64,000 nt of DNA, taken from assembly GCF_005145005.1 (NCBI RefSeq), contig NZ_CP039712.1, positions 1,842,501 to 1,906,500 of the forward strand, in the 5' to 3' direction. A program made the position numbers and the translations under genes. Positions 10,060 through 18,971 of this stretch are shown here, piece by piece. Numbering within the stretch: position 1 is the stretch's first letter; each line of letters begins with the position of its first letter. The notes beneath the pieces are model-generated. The model did no database searches and was not told where the DNA came from. It saw only the letters and a list, made by a program, of their open reading frames with translations. Source of the stretch: Vagococcus zengguangii. Its GTDB lineage: Bacteria; Bacillota; Bacilli; Lactobacillales; Vagococcaceae.

Positions 10060-10117
10060 AACAGTTCTTTGTCAGTCTTTACAAACAAAATGTTGGAACT
10101 AAAAACAAAGAACTGTT
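10060..10117 (-). other. inverted repeat between TagF-GW-GT and the acyltransferase gene
   Basis: A perfect 13-bp inverted repeat (AACAGTTCTTTGT / ACAAAGAACTGTT) is separated by 32 nt. No T-run follows on the minus strand, so it may be an mRNA structure, processing site or weak terminator. Confidence 0.4.
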
Positions 10118-10163
10118 GTCATACTAATAATACTATCTATCTGTTTCAACCATTTCTTTTCTA

Positions 10164-13100
10164 TTAAATTAAATGATGATAAAAATCATTTATGGCATCT
10201 TCATTATAACTTAAATAATCGAATCGCTTAAACTTACGATCACTTAGATAAATATATTCTAAACCTAATTCAATATCAGTTGGTTCAAAGCCGTTAATGT
10301 ACAACCCGTATGTTTCATCACCCACGACATTGCGATTCGCAGGGATATCCGAAACTAATAGTGGCAGACCCAACGTCAGAGATTCTAGCAACACCATCGG
10401 TTGTCCTTCATAAAATGAAGGTAGTACGAAAACATCGTTTTCTGATACAAATCGAAACGGATTATCTAAATGTCCCAAGACAAAAATATGCTCTGTCATC
10501 TTTGTCTCTTTAACCGCAGCAATTAATTCCTCTTCCAAAGGACCTTTACCTAAGATATAAAGTCTTGTCTTAGGATGTTTCTGATTAAACAAAGCAAATC
10601 CTTTAATTAAGGCAACCTGATTCTTTTCAGGCGATAAACGTCCCATATTAATAAAATTACAATAGTCTGGATCCAATGGTTCTACACGACTACCCGCTAG
10701 GTCGTATTTAGGTAATTGATACGCCTGCTTTTCCAATGCAACTTGTTGAGCAGCTTTTTCTTTTAAAGCTTGAAGAGATTGTTCTGCAGTCAATATATCT
10801 AAATGCTTTTCTTCAATATAAGCCATTGATGAATCCCTGAGTGTTACACCAATAAAGTTACCTTTTGATGTTTTTACTCGTTCAACTGTCTCTAAAACTT
10901 CTCCCAAATATTGATTAACAAGTGTTGACTCAAGCAGCTGACTGTTCGTCACACCATCTGGTAATTGCCAAATTGGTAATTCAGTTACACTCTCTTTATT
11001 TTTCACGTAGTATTGGAATGGTTCAACATGTTGACTCGCACTAATTTCCAGTTGTTTAGCCAAACGATTCGCTCGCGTGCGATAATACAACCATAATGGG
11101 CTAAATCTAGATAATTTATGAATACGTGTTAATGAACTATAAGCCAACCAACCTAATTCTTGCCCTAAATGACTAACCAGTACATAGTCACCTTTTGACG
11201 TTTTGGCTAGTTTTGAGAACATCAAATAGGTTCCTTTAAAATCCCTAGCATATGCTACTTTCGTATTTTCACTAGGTCCCTCTTGATTTCCTTTCCAAAT
11301 AGGATTATCTAGTTTTCTTGCTACGGTTCCTAAACCGACATAGTCACTAATGTTTTCTACAACTAGGGTTAATGACTCAGATAAATAATCACTCGCAATC
11401 CATCCTAAAGGCAAATCATTTAGCAGTACTTTATCATAAGATTGATTGTTTTCTTGTAACGTGGCGATACTAGTGATTTTATCAGTTGAATTAACAATGA
11501 TAGTTTGTCCCTGATGATTCTTTAGTTTTTCTAAATTATCAAAGAAAACTACTTCACCACTATTTTTCAACTCTTTTGGTTGCTCTTTGACTATTAGTTT
11601 TTCAACTTGCTTGCTATCTTCTACGATTTCTTGAGCATGCTCACCTAGAATAGCTTGAATATTAATCGTATTTACCGCATAAGTCATCTGTTCTGGTTTA
11701 ACAAACTCTGACAATTTCTCTTGATTAACTGCCATAGTCATTGGACTTACACTAATGATTTTGTCAAATTTATAGTAATTCTCAAAAAGACTTCTTAATC
11801 CACGATACATCGGCATTTCGCCATTCACTTCACGATGCGCATCAGCATATAAATCATTATGAGCAAAAACTAAATAACGATTAGCTTGTGCACCTAAAAT
11901 GTTTTTTGCCCAAAAAAGACTATAGCCACTGAAATCAATAGCCGCATCAAACGTTAAATTCCCCAATAAGCGGTTAACATCACGACGGTAAGCACGCTCT
12001 GGATAAATGACTGGTTCATCTGAATCAAAGTCACGATGGATTAAACGACGATTATCTTCGGCTTCTTCGACACTCCAAATCGAAGCCCCTGTTCGATATA
12101 GACAACGAACATTTGAATTAAGGCGATCAAAATTATAGCGAACCTCTTTCAATTTTGGTTCATCCGCCAAAACAGTCACATCATATTGCTCATAGTTAAT
12201 ATTATCCATCAAATTTAAGAAACTTGTTGTGATACCGTTTTTACGCATCCCGCCTGGATAAATCAAGAGTTTTTTCTTGTCTGTTTTTAGTGATAACTGT
12301 TTAACATCAGAACGTTCTTTGCCATTAAACATAATATCGAGATAATCTTCGGTCACTTGACCGTTATCATAGGCTACCATTCTTTCTTTCATTGAGCGAT
12401 AGTTAGCTTGGTATGGCGCAATGGCTTGCTCCACGTCACTCAATAAATCAATTAAATTGGTCATACTTTCAGCCGTAGGACCTGGTAAAGTATCAAGTTC
12501 CAAGTACATGCCACGTTCCGCTAAATATACTTCTTTATCCCAAACGTAGAAAATAATTGGCTTATCTGTCACTAGAAAATCAAAGAAAATACTTGAATAA
12601 TCTGTGACTAACACATCTACTAAGCTTAATAACTCATTCGCATCTAAGTAATCAGAGATTAAGTGTCCTGCTAAACGTTCATCATCTTTTAAATGTTTGT
12701 ACGCAAACGGATGGGCCTTGATTAAAATATTATACTCATTTGAGAATTTCACGGTTAATTGTTCTACTTCTTGAACCGTTTGTTCGATTGTATTTTGAGC
12801 ATTCCCCACTGCCTTACCACGCCAAGTTGGCGTATATAATAAAGTCTTCTTCGTTTCATCTAATACAATACCAAACGTCGATAACTTAGCTTGTAGTTCA
12901 GATTTAGGAGCGTTTAACGTTAAGTCGATTCGTGGATAACCATGTTCAATGATAGTCCCTTCATAGACATCATTTAACTTATACGCACGTTTAAAAATAT
13001 CCGTTGTATGGGCATTGGGTGATAACAGATAATCTGTCATCAAGAAATTACGCATGACATTTTGCGCTCCGTAAATAGCACCTGGCATATCAAAGCCCAT

Positions 13101-13526
13101 TAATTTTAGCGGCGTTCCATGCCATGTGTTGATATACACTTGATTTGGTCGTTTCACAAAAAACGTTTGGAACGTCGAGTTGGTGATAACATATTTTGAC
13201 GTTAACATCGCATCCACATACTCAAGCGTGTCACGTTCAACTACCGTTATACGTTGACGATAAGCTTCTGGGACATTTAATAATGCTTCTTCGTGATCTT
13301 TTTTCAACACCCAAATATGCTTCAAGTGTTGATAGTTCTCATCTGCCACTAATTTCAAGAAAATAGCGTATGGCGAATCAGTGATAGATGCTCCGTCACG
13401 GGTTTCATATAGTACCGCATTCTCATCAATTACAGCTGTTTCATAATATGTCCCATAATGTTCACGTATTAAGTGGTACATGCTCTTTTGTTTTTTCTTT
13501 TTCTTGCTGCTAAATAGTTGTATCAT
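10164..13526 (-). CDS. giant WTA enzyme: TagF domain, split GT-B glycosyltransferase with three internal GW-like modules
   Basis: 1120 aa with no signal peptide and a basic N-terminus (KKKKKQK) suited to membrane association. Residues about 15-400 form a glycerophosphotransferase domain (WHGTPLK at 135-141, KAHPF about 270, TDYSSIFFDF 308-317). Residues about 418-640 resemble the acceptor-side Rossmann half of a GT-B enzyme (GGMRKNGITTSF, FAHNDLYADAHRE). The donor half is at about 955-1115 (GRLSPEKNQ, FYEGQPMVLLE). Between the halves, about 640-915, lie three modules resembling GW/SH3b repeats, with LGWIASDYL (about 707) and LGWLAYSSL (about 791) and, in the third, PIWQLPDG. It probably extends and glycosylates poly(glycerol phosphate). 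Its N-terminal half is nearly duplicated in the gene at 14720. The start has AAGGAAG upstream. Confidence 0.85.
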   Translation of the reverse strand: MIQLFSSKKKKKQKSMYHLIREHYGTYYETAVIDENAVLYETRDGASITDSPYAIFLKLVADENYQHLKHIWVLKKDHEEALLNVPEAYRQRITVVERDTLEYVDAMLTSKYVITNSTFQTFFVKRPNQVYINTWHGTPLKLMGFDMPGAIYGAQNVMRNFLMTDYLLSPNAHTTDIFKRAYKLNDVYEGTIIEHGYPRIDLTLNAPKSELQAKLSTFGIVLDETKKTLLYTPTWRGKAVGNAQNTIEQTVQEVEQLTVKFSNEYNILIKAHPFAYKHLKDDERLAGHLISDYLDANELLSLVDVLVTDYSSIFFDFLVTDKPIIFYVWDKEVYLAERGMYLELDTLPGPTAESMTNLIDLLSDVEQAIAPYQANYRSMKERMVAYDNGQVTEDYLDIMFNGKERSDVKQLSLKTDKKKLLIYPGGMRKNGITTSFLNLMDNINYEQYDVTVLADEPKLKEVRYNFDRLNSNVRCLYRTGASIWSVEEAEDNRRLIHRDFDSDEPVIYPERAYRRDVNRLLGNLTFDAAIDFSGYSLFWAKNILGAQANRYLVFAHNDLYADAHREVNGEMPMYRGLRSLFENYYKFDKIISVSPMTMAVNQEKLSEFVKPEQMTYAVNTINIQAILGEHAQEIVEDSKQVEKLIVKEQPKELKNSGEVVFFDNLEKLKNHQGQTIIVNSTDKITSIATLQENNQSYDKVLLNDLPLGWIASDYLSESLTLVVENISDYVGLGTVARKLDNPIWKGNQEGPSENTKVAYARDFKGTYLMFSKLAKTSKGDYVLVSHLGQELGWLAYSSLTRIHKLSRFSPLWLYYRTRANRLAKQLEISASQHVEPFQYYVKNKESVTELPIWQLPDGVTNSQLLESTLVNQYLGEVLETVERVKTSKGNFIGVTLRDSSMAYIEEKHLDILTAEQSLQALKEKAAQQVALEKQAYQLPKYDLAGSRVEPLDPDYCNFINMGRLSPEKNQVALIKGFALFNQKHPKTRLYILGKGPLEEELIAAVKETKMTEHIFVLGHLDNPFRFVSENDVFVLPSFYEGQPMVLLESLTLGLPLLVSDIPANRNVVGDETYGLYINGFEPTDIELGLEYIYLSDRKFKRFDYLSYNEDAINDFYHHLI
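12150..13526 (-). repeat. long direct repeat, copy A (5' part of TagF-GW-GT gene)
   Basis: The first roughly 1.38 kb of this gene aligns without gaps to 16718-18094, with long identical DNA stretches (for example around 12185-12280 against 16753-16848). The 3' parts have diverged strongly. Limits are approximate. Confidence 0.8.
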
Positions 13527-13593
13527 GTTCTAACTTCCTTAATTCTATTTTTTAACATCACAATAGTCACACCAAAAATGGTATTAAAACTCT

Positions 13594-13625
13594 AAAAAAG
13601 TGAAGATTTTACTCTTCACTTTTTT
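13594..13625 (-). terminator. terminator after the epimerase gene
   Basis: A 13-bp stem (AAAAAAGTGAAGA / TCTTCACTTTTTT) with a 6-nt loop, A-tract on one side and T-tract on the other. It follows the epimerase stop by about 45 bp and could work in both directions. Confidence 0.85.
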
Positions 13626-13670
13626 ATTAAGTATGTCATTTTTTAAGTTGATCAGCAAACCAGTACCTAA

Positions 13671-14627
13671 TCAATGATTATTTTTCATTTCATGTGCTAC
13701 TAATTTTTCTAACCCTTGTTTAATATTAAATTTAGGTTCATACCCTAGTTGCTTCAATTTATCAATTGAAGCGTAAGAATCTTTAATGTCGCCTTTTCTA
13801 GCTTCTTGATAAATAACATCTAACTTTACATTTAAAATTTCATTTAATGTACTAATCACGGTATTCAAATTAGTATTAATTGCTGTTCCAACATTATAAA
13901 CTTCACCAATTGTTTCTTCAGACTCCGCGACTAATAGTAAAGCATCTAAGACATCTTCAACAAATACGAAATCTCTAGTTTGTTCCCCATCACCGAATAA
14001 CGTAAACATTACTTTTTCTCCATTTTTGGTTTTAATCACTCTGTCTAATAAAATAGAGATAACGCCTGAATAAGGTGAGCTAGGATTTTGATTAGGTCCA
14101 TATACATTAAAGAATCTAGTAGCCGATGTCTTAATACCAAATAATTTTTCAGCATTTAATAATGTACGTTCTGCTGCATATTTATCCACAGCATATGGTG
14201 TTAGTGGATTAATGATTGAATTTTCAGTTTTCGGTAAGACGGGATCATCACCATAAACTGCCGCTGATGAAGCAAATACAATTCTGTTAATAGTTGGTTG
14301 ATATACTCTAACTAATTCTAATAAATTTAGTGCACTACTATAATTCACTTCATGTGTTTCAACCGGACGTTCAACTGAATCAGCAACACTTGCTACTGCT
14401 GCCAAGTGAAAAATATAGTCAAATTTATTAGAAGAAATCAATCCTTTCATTAACGATTGATCCGTCACTGAACCTTCAATGAATGTCAAATTAGCTGATG
14501 CTACTAAATTTTCTTTTTTACCCATTGATAAGTCATCAATTACTGTGACTTCATGTCCCTTTTTCAGCAATTTATTGCTTAGGTTAGAGCCTATAAATCC
14601 TGCCCCTCCCGTGACTAAATAATGCAT
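13671..14627 (-). CDS. NAD-dependent sugar-nucleotide epimerase (extended SDR, GalE-like)
   Basis: 318 aa. The N-terminal GGAGFIGSN binds NAD, and YAVDKYAAE carries the Tyr-x-x-x-Lys catalytic pair; FASSAAVYGD and RFFNVYGPNQNPSSPYSGV are typical of UDP-glucose or UDP-GlcNAc 4-epimerases. It probably supplies UDP-Gal or UDP-GalNAc for decorating teichoic acid, since it lies between two TagF-glycosyltransferase genes. Substrate (UDP-Glc or UDP-GlcNAc) cannot be decided from sequence alone. GAGGCGG before the ATG supports the start. Confidence 0.88.
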   Translation of the reverse strand: MHYLVTGGAGFIGSNLSNKLLKKGHEVTVIDDLSMGKKENLVASANLTFIEGSVTDQSLMKGLISSNKFDYIFHLAAVASVADSVERPVETHEVNYSSALNLLELVRVYQPTINRIVFASSAAVYGDDPVLPKTENSIINPLTPYAVDKYAAERTLLNAEKLFGIKTSATRFFNVYGPNQNPSSPYSGVISILLDRVIKTKNGEKVMFTLFGDGEQTRDFVFVEDVLDALLLVAESEETIGEVYNVGTAINTNLNTVISTLNEILNVKLDVIYQEARKGDIKDSYASIDKLKQLGYEPKFNIKQGLEKLVAHEMKNNH

Positions 14628-14719
14628 TTTACCGCCTCAATTCTTTATTTTTTATAACTAAATTCCCTACACTTGTTTTTATATTTATCTAACTTTGAAC
14701 GTAAAAAATTGCTAGATAA

Positions 14720-17700
14720 TTAAGATAATAATTCATAAAAACTTGCAATTGCTTCTTGATTGTACTGTTCATAGTCAAATGTTTTAAATACTTTTTGATT
14801 TAAATAAATACGTTCTAATCCATTCTCAATATCTTCGGGTTCAAATCCGTTAATATATAAACCATACTCTTCCTCACCAACTATATTACGGTTGGCAGGA
14901 ATATCCGTTGTTATCAGTGGCACGCCTAACGTCATCGCTTCAAGCAACACCATTGGCTGGCCTTCATAAAACGATGTCAGAGTGAAGACATCATTTAGTT
15001 TTACAAACTCAAATGGTTTATCCAAGTGGCCTAGTAAAAAGACTTTTGACTCCATATTTAATTCTTTTACTAAATCAATTAGCTCTGAAGCTAATTGTCC
15101 TTGACCTAACAAATATAAACGTGATTTTGGATATTTTTCATTAAATAGGGCAAAACCTTTAATTAGCGATGCTTGGTTTTTTTCTGGAGATAAACGTCCC
15201 ATAGTCACGATATTATAATAATCTGAATCTATACCGTCAACCTCACTTCCAACTAAATCAACTTCTGGAAGACCAATAGTTTCATTCAGCTCTTCTTTTT
15301 CATTTAAAGATGTTTGCTGCTTGGCTTCTATTAGTTGTAGAGCTTTCTCTTCAGGCATGATGGTTAGGTAAGTTTCTTCAACATAACCTATTTTTTCTCC
15401 ATCAAGTTTTAACCCTACAAAACTGCCTTTATTCGTTGTAATGCGCTCATATGCTTCTAATACTTCACCCTCGTATTGAGCTACTGATTCTGTTATCAAC
15501 TTACTGTTTGTTACACCATTTGGTAAATTCCATAAGGTTAAGTTGGCATCAGACGTGTTCAACATAACATATATCTGTAAATCCTCGATTTTTTTACTAA
15601 AACCAATTCCTAAACGTTTGTCTAGCTCCTTACTTTTCTTATTGAAATAAGCCCATAACGGTGACCATCTAGAAAGTTCATGAATACGAGTTAACGGCCT
15701 AATCGAAGTCCAACCTATTTCTTGTCCTAAATAACTTGCTAAATAATAACGACCATTTGAAGTTTTAGCTACTTTGGAAAGTGTCAAGTAGGTCCCTTTA
15801 AAATCTCTTAAATAAGCAACTTTTTCATCTTGTCCTTTGTTTTGGCGAACGTTTTTCCAAAGTGAATAATTTAAATTGCGAGTAACTGTTCCGATAGCTC
15901 GGTAATCTTCAATGGATTCAATAAATATCGGTGTTTCATTAATCAACTCTTCGCTGGCTAACCAACCTAGAGCTAAACCGTCGACAATTACCTTATCATA
16001 CGTTATATCTTGATGCGTGAAGGTTGCTATACTAGTAACATTAGCATCAAGATCAAAATATCTTATTTCACCTTGTTGTTGTTTTAAGCATTCAAAATTT
16101 TTATAGAAAACCAATTCGCCGCCATTTTTTAGTGACTTTTGCTTATTTTTCACAATTATTTTTGCCGAATCTTCGCTCTCATAAACATCTGCTGTTTCTT
16201 CAGGTGTTTGACCTAAAATTGCTTGAATATTAATAGTATTCACTGCATAGGTCATTTGATCATTTCTGATATACTCGTTCAATTTCTCACGGTTAACTTC
16301 CATCGACATCGGGCTAACATTAATCATTTTATCAAATTTATAATAATAATCGAAAAGATTACGTAAACCACGATACATTGGCATCTTACCGTTCACTTCA
16401 CGGTGAGCATCTGCATAAATATCACTATGTAAGAAAATTAAATAACGATCAGCTTGAGCACCTAAAATATTTTTTGCCCAAAAAAGACTGTAACCACTGA
16501 AGTCTATGGCTGTATCAAACGTTAAGTTCCCCAACAAACGATTAACATCACGACGGTAAGCACGCTCTGGATAAACGACTTTTTCATCAGAATCAAATTC
16601 CCTATGAATTAAACGACGATTGTCTTCGGCTTCTTCCACACTCCAGATCGAAGACCCAGTTCGATAAAGACAACGTACGTGCTTGTTTAAACGACCATAG
16701 TTAAAACGAACTTCAGCCCCTTTTGGCTCATCTGCCAAGACGGTCACATCATATTGCTCATAGTTAATATTATCCATCAAATTTAAGAAACTTGTTGTGA
16801 TACCGTTTTTACGCATCCCGCCTGGATAAATCAAGAGTTTTTTCTTGTCTGTTTTTAATGATAACTGTTTAACATCCAAGCGCTCTTTGTCGTTGAACAT
16901 GATATCAAGATAGTCTTCAGTCACTTGTCCATTATCATAATTGACCATTTTTTCTTTCATCAAGCGGTAGTTAGCTTGGTATGGCGCAACTGACTGTTCA
17001 ACATCTACCAGTAATTCAAGAAGGTCTGTAAGACTTTCAGCCGTAGGTCCTGGTAGAGTTTCAAGTTCCAAGTACATGCCACGTTCCGCTGAATATACTT
17101 CTTTATCCCAGACATAGAAAATGATTGGCTTATCTGTCACTAGAAAATCAAAGAAAATACTTGAATAGTCTGTGACTAATACGTCAACTATGCTTAGTAA
17201 CTCATTCGCATCTAAGTAATCTGAAATCAAACGCCCCGCTAAACGTTCGTCATCTTTCAAATGTTTGTACGCAAACGGATGAGCCTTGATTAAAATATTA
17301 TACTCATTTGAGAATTTCACGGTTAATTGTTCTACTTCTTGAACCGTTTGTTCAATGGTATTTTGGGCATTTCCCACCGCCTTACCACGCCAAGTTGGCG
17401 TATATAGTAAGGTCTTTTTCGTTTCATCTAGTACAATACCAAACGTTGATAGCTTAGCTTGTAGTTCAGATTTAGGAGCGTTTAACGTTAAGTCGATTCG
17501 TGGATAACCGTGCTCAATGATCGTCCCTTCATAGACATCATTTAACTTGTACGCACGTTTAAAAATATCCGTTGTATGGGCATTAGGAGATAACAGATAA
17601 TCTGTCATCAAGAAATTACGCATGACATTTTGCGCATTATAAATAGCCCCCGGTATATCAAAGCCCATTAATTTAAGCGGTGTTCCATGCCACGTATTGA

Positions 17701-18094
17701 TATAAATTTGGTCCGGTCGTTTTACGAAAAAAGTTTGGAACGTCGAGTTGGTGATAACATATTTTGACGTTAACATCGCATCTACATACTCAAGCGTATC
17801 ACGTTGAACTACCGTTATACGTTGACGATATTCTTCCGGAACATTTAATAACGCTTCTTCGTGATCTTTTTTCAACACCCAAATATGCTTTAAATGATGA
17901 TAGTTATCGTCTGACACTAATTTCAAGAAAATAGCGTATGGAGAATCGGTGATAGATGCTCCGTCACGGGTTTCATATAACACCGCATTTTCGTCAATCA
18001 CAGCGGTGTCATAATGCGCCCCATAATGTTCACGCATTAAGTGGTACATGCTTTTTTGTTTTTTCTTTTTCCTACGGCTAAATAAATTTATCAT
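14720..18094 (-). CDS. second giant WTA enzyme: TagF domain, GT-B glycosyltransferase with internal GW-like modules
   Basis: 1124 aa and a paralogue of the 10164 gene with the same order: basic N-terminus, TagF domain (WHGTPLK about 135-141, TDYSSIFFDF about 308), GT-B acceptor half to about 640, three GW-like modules (LGWLASEEL about 709, IGWTSIRPL about 793, a third ending IGYVEETYL with GY for GW), and the GT-B donor half (GRLSPEKNQ, FYEGQPMVLLEAM). The N-terminal 450 residues are almost identical to the paralogue; the module and donor regions differ, pointing to a different sugar, acceptor or chain-length preference. The start at MINLF (ATG 18094, AAGGAA upstream) matches the paralogue; an upstream TTG at 18112 is less likely. 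Confidence 0.85.
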   Translation of the reverse strand: MINLFSRRKKKKQKSMYHLMREHYGAHYDTAVIDENAVLYETRDGASITDSPYAIFLKLVSDDNYHHLKHIWVLKKDHEEALLNVPEEYRQRITVVQRDTLEYVDAMLTSKYVITNSTFQTFFVKRPDQIYINTWHGTPLKLMGFDIPGAIYNAQNVMRNFLMTDYLLSPNAHTTDIFKRAYKLNDVYEGTIIEHGYPRIDLTLNAPKSELQAKLSTFGIVLDETKKTLLYTPTWRGKAVGNAQNTIEQTVQEVEQLTVKFSNEYNILIKAHPFAYKHLKDDERLAGRLISDYLDANELLSIVDVLVTDYSSIFFDFLVTDKPIIFYVWDKEVYSAERGMYLELETLPGPTAESLTDLLELLVDVEQSVAPYQANYRLMKEKMVNYDNGQVTEDYLDIMFNDKERLDVKQLSLKTDKKKLLIYPGGMRKNGITTSFLNLMDNINYEQYDVTVLADEPKGAEVRFNYGRLNKHVRCLYRTGSSIWSVEEAEDNRRLIHREFDSDEKVVYPERAYRRDVNRLLGNLTFDTAIDFSGYSLFWAKNILGAQADRYLIFLHSDIYADAHREVNGKMPMYRGLRNLFDYYYKFDKMINVSPMSMEVNREKLNEYIRNDQMTYAVNTINIQAILGQTPEETADVYESEDSAKIIVKNKQKSLKNGGELVFYKNFECLKQQQGEIRYFDLDANVTSIATFTHQDITYDKVIVDGLALGWLASEELINETPIFIESIEDYRAIGTVTRNLNYSLWKNVRQNKGQDEKVAYLRDFKGTYLTLSKVAKTSNGRYYLASYLGQEIGWTSIRPLTRIHELSRWSPLWAYFNKKSKELDKRLGIGFSKKIEDLQIYVMLNTSDANLTLWNLPNGVTNSKLITESVAQYEGEVLEAYERITTNKGSFVGLKLDGEKIGYVEETYLTIMPEEKALQLIEAKQQTSLNEKEELNETIGLPEVDLVGSEVDGIDSDYYNIVTMGRLSPEKNQASLIKGFALFNEKYPKSRLYLLGQGQLASELIDLVKELNMESKVFLLGHLDKPFEFVKLNDVFTLTSFYEGQPMVLLEAMTLGVPLITTDIPANRNIVGEEEYGLYINGFEPEDIENGLERIYLNQKVFKTFDYEQYNQEAIASFYELLS
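16718..18094 (-). repeat. long direct repeat, copy B (5' part of TagF-GW-GT gene)
   Basis: Partner of 12150-13526, in the same orientation and about 4.57 kb apart. Recombination between the copies would delete the epimerase gene and make a chimeric enzyme. Limits are approximate. Confidence 0.8.
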
Positions 18095-18144
18095 TATTTC
18101 CTTATACCTCAATCTAACTTATTTGAACTTATAAACTACCTAGT

Positions 18145-18546
18145 TTAATCTTCCTTCAACCCTAATCTTCTTTTAATATCGGTCGTCGAAACATTTTCTG
18201 TTCTTGGTAAATAAATCACTTCACATTGATTTTTCAAGAAGTCAAACTTACCTTCCCATGTATCACCCATCACAAATACATCGATATCATATTTTTCGAT
18301 ATCTGTCGCTTTTTGTTCCCAGTTTTCTTCTGGGTGAACCTCATCCACATATTTCAATGCTTCTAATACTAATTTACGATCTTCATACGTGTAGTAATTA
18401 TCTTTACCTTTAACATCTTGGTTGAATTCATCAGTCGATAACATCACGACTAATTCATCCCCTAAAGCTTTGGCTCTTTTTAATAAGTTGATATGACCTT
18501 TATGTAAAATATCATATGTTCCATATGTAATAACGCGTTTTGTCAT
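18145..18546 (-). CDS. tagD: glycerol-3-phosphate cytidylyltransferase, copy 1
   Basis: 133 aa, the usual TagD length. It makes CDP-glycerol from CTP and sn-glycerol 3-phosphate, the donor for the TagB/TagF enzymes nearby. The nucleotidyltransferase motif HKGH lies near residue 15 and the RTENVSTT signature near the C-terminus; VMGDTWEGKFD is also conserved. GGGGGAA lies before the ATG. A second tagD lies 14 bp upstream in the same direction. Confidence 0.93.
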   Translation of the reverse strand: MTKRVITYGTYDILHKGHINLLKRAKALGDELVVMLSTDEFNQDVKGKDNYYTYEDRKLVLEALKYVDEVHPEENWEQKATDIEKYDIDVFVMGDTWEGKFDFLKNQCEVIYLPRTENVSTTDIKRRLGLKED

Positions 18547-18560
18547 GTTAGTTCCCCCTA

Positions 18561-18956
18561 TTATTCTGCTTTTTCTTTAAAGTCAGTTTTAATTTTAGTG
18601 GTTGAAATACCTTCTGTACGTGGTAAATAAATTACTTCGCAGTAATCTTTTAAAAAATCAAATTTACCTTCCCAGTCGTGTCCCATGACAAAAATATCGA
18701 TTTCATTGTCTACTACATCTGCAATTTTTTGTTCCCAATCATTTTCAGGTAAGACAGCATCCACATATTTAACTGCTTCTAAAATATACTTACGATCTTC
18801 AAACGGCATGAAAGAAGTTTTACCTTTAATAGCATTGAACTCATCTGAAGAAATCACAACTGTTAAATGATCTCCCATTTCTTTTGCGCGACGTAAGATG
18901 TTGATGTGGCCCTTGTGTAATAAATCAAACGTTCCGTATGTAATGACTTTTTTCAT
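18561..18956 (-). CDS. tagD: glycerol-3-phosphate cytidylyltransferase, copy 2
   Basis: 131 aa with HKGH near residue 15, MGHDWEGKFDFLKDY and RTEGISTTKI. It is clearly homologous to the neighbouring copy but not a recent duplicate, since the two differ at many positions. Both keep the catalytic motifs, so both should make CDP-glycerol, though one could have shifted to another alditol phosphate. Start supported by GAGGGAAG. Confidence 0.92.
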   Translation of the reverse strand: MKKVITYGTFDLLHKGHINILRRAKEMGDHLTVVISSDEFNAIKGKTSFMPFEDRKYILEAVKYVDAVLPENDWEQKIADVVDNEIDIFVMGHDWEGKFDFLKDYCEVIYLPRTEGISTTKIKTDFKEKAE

Positions 18957-18971
18957 TTTCTTCCCTCTTTA

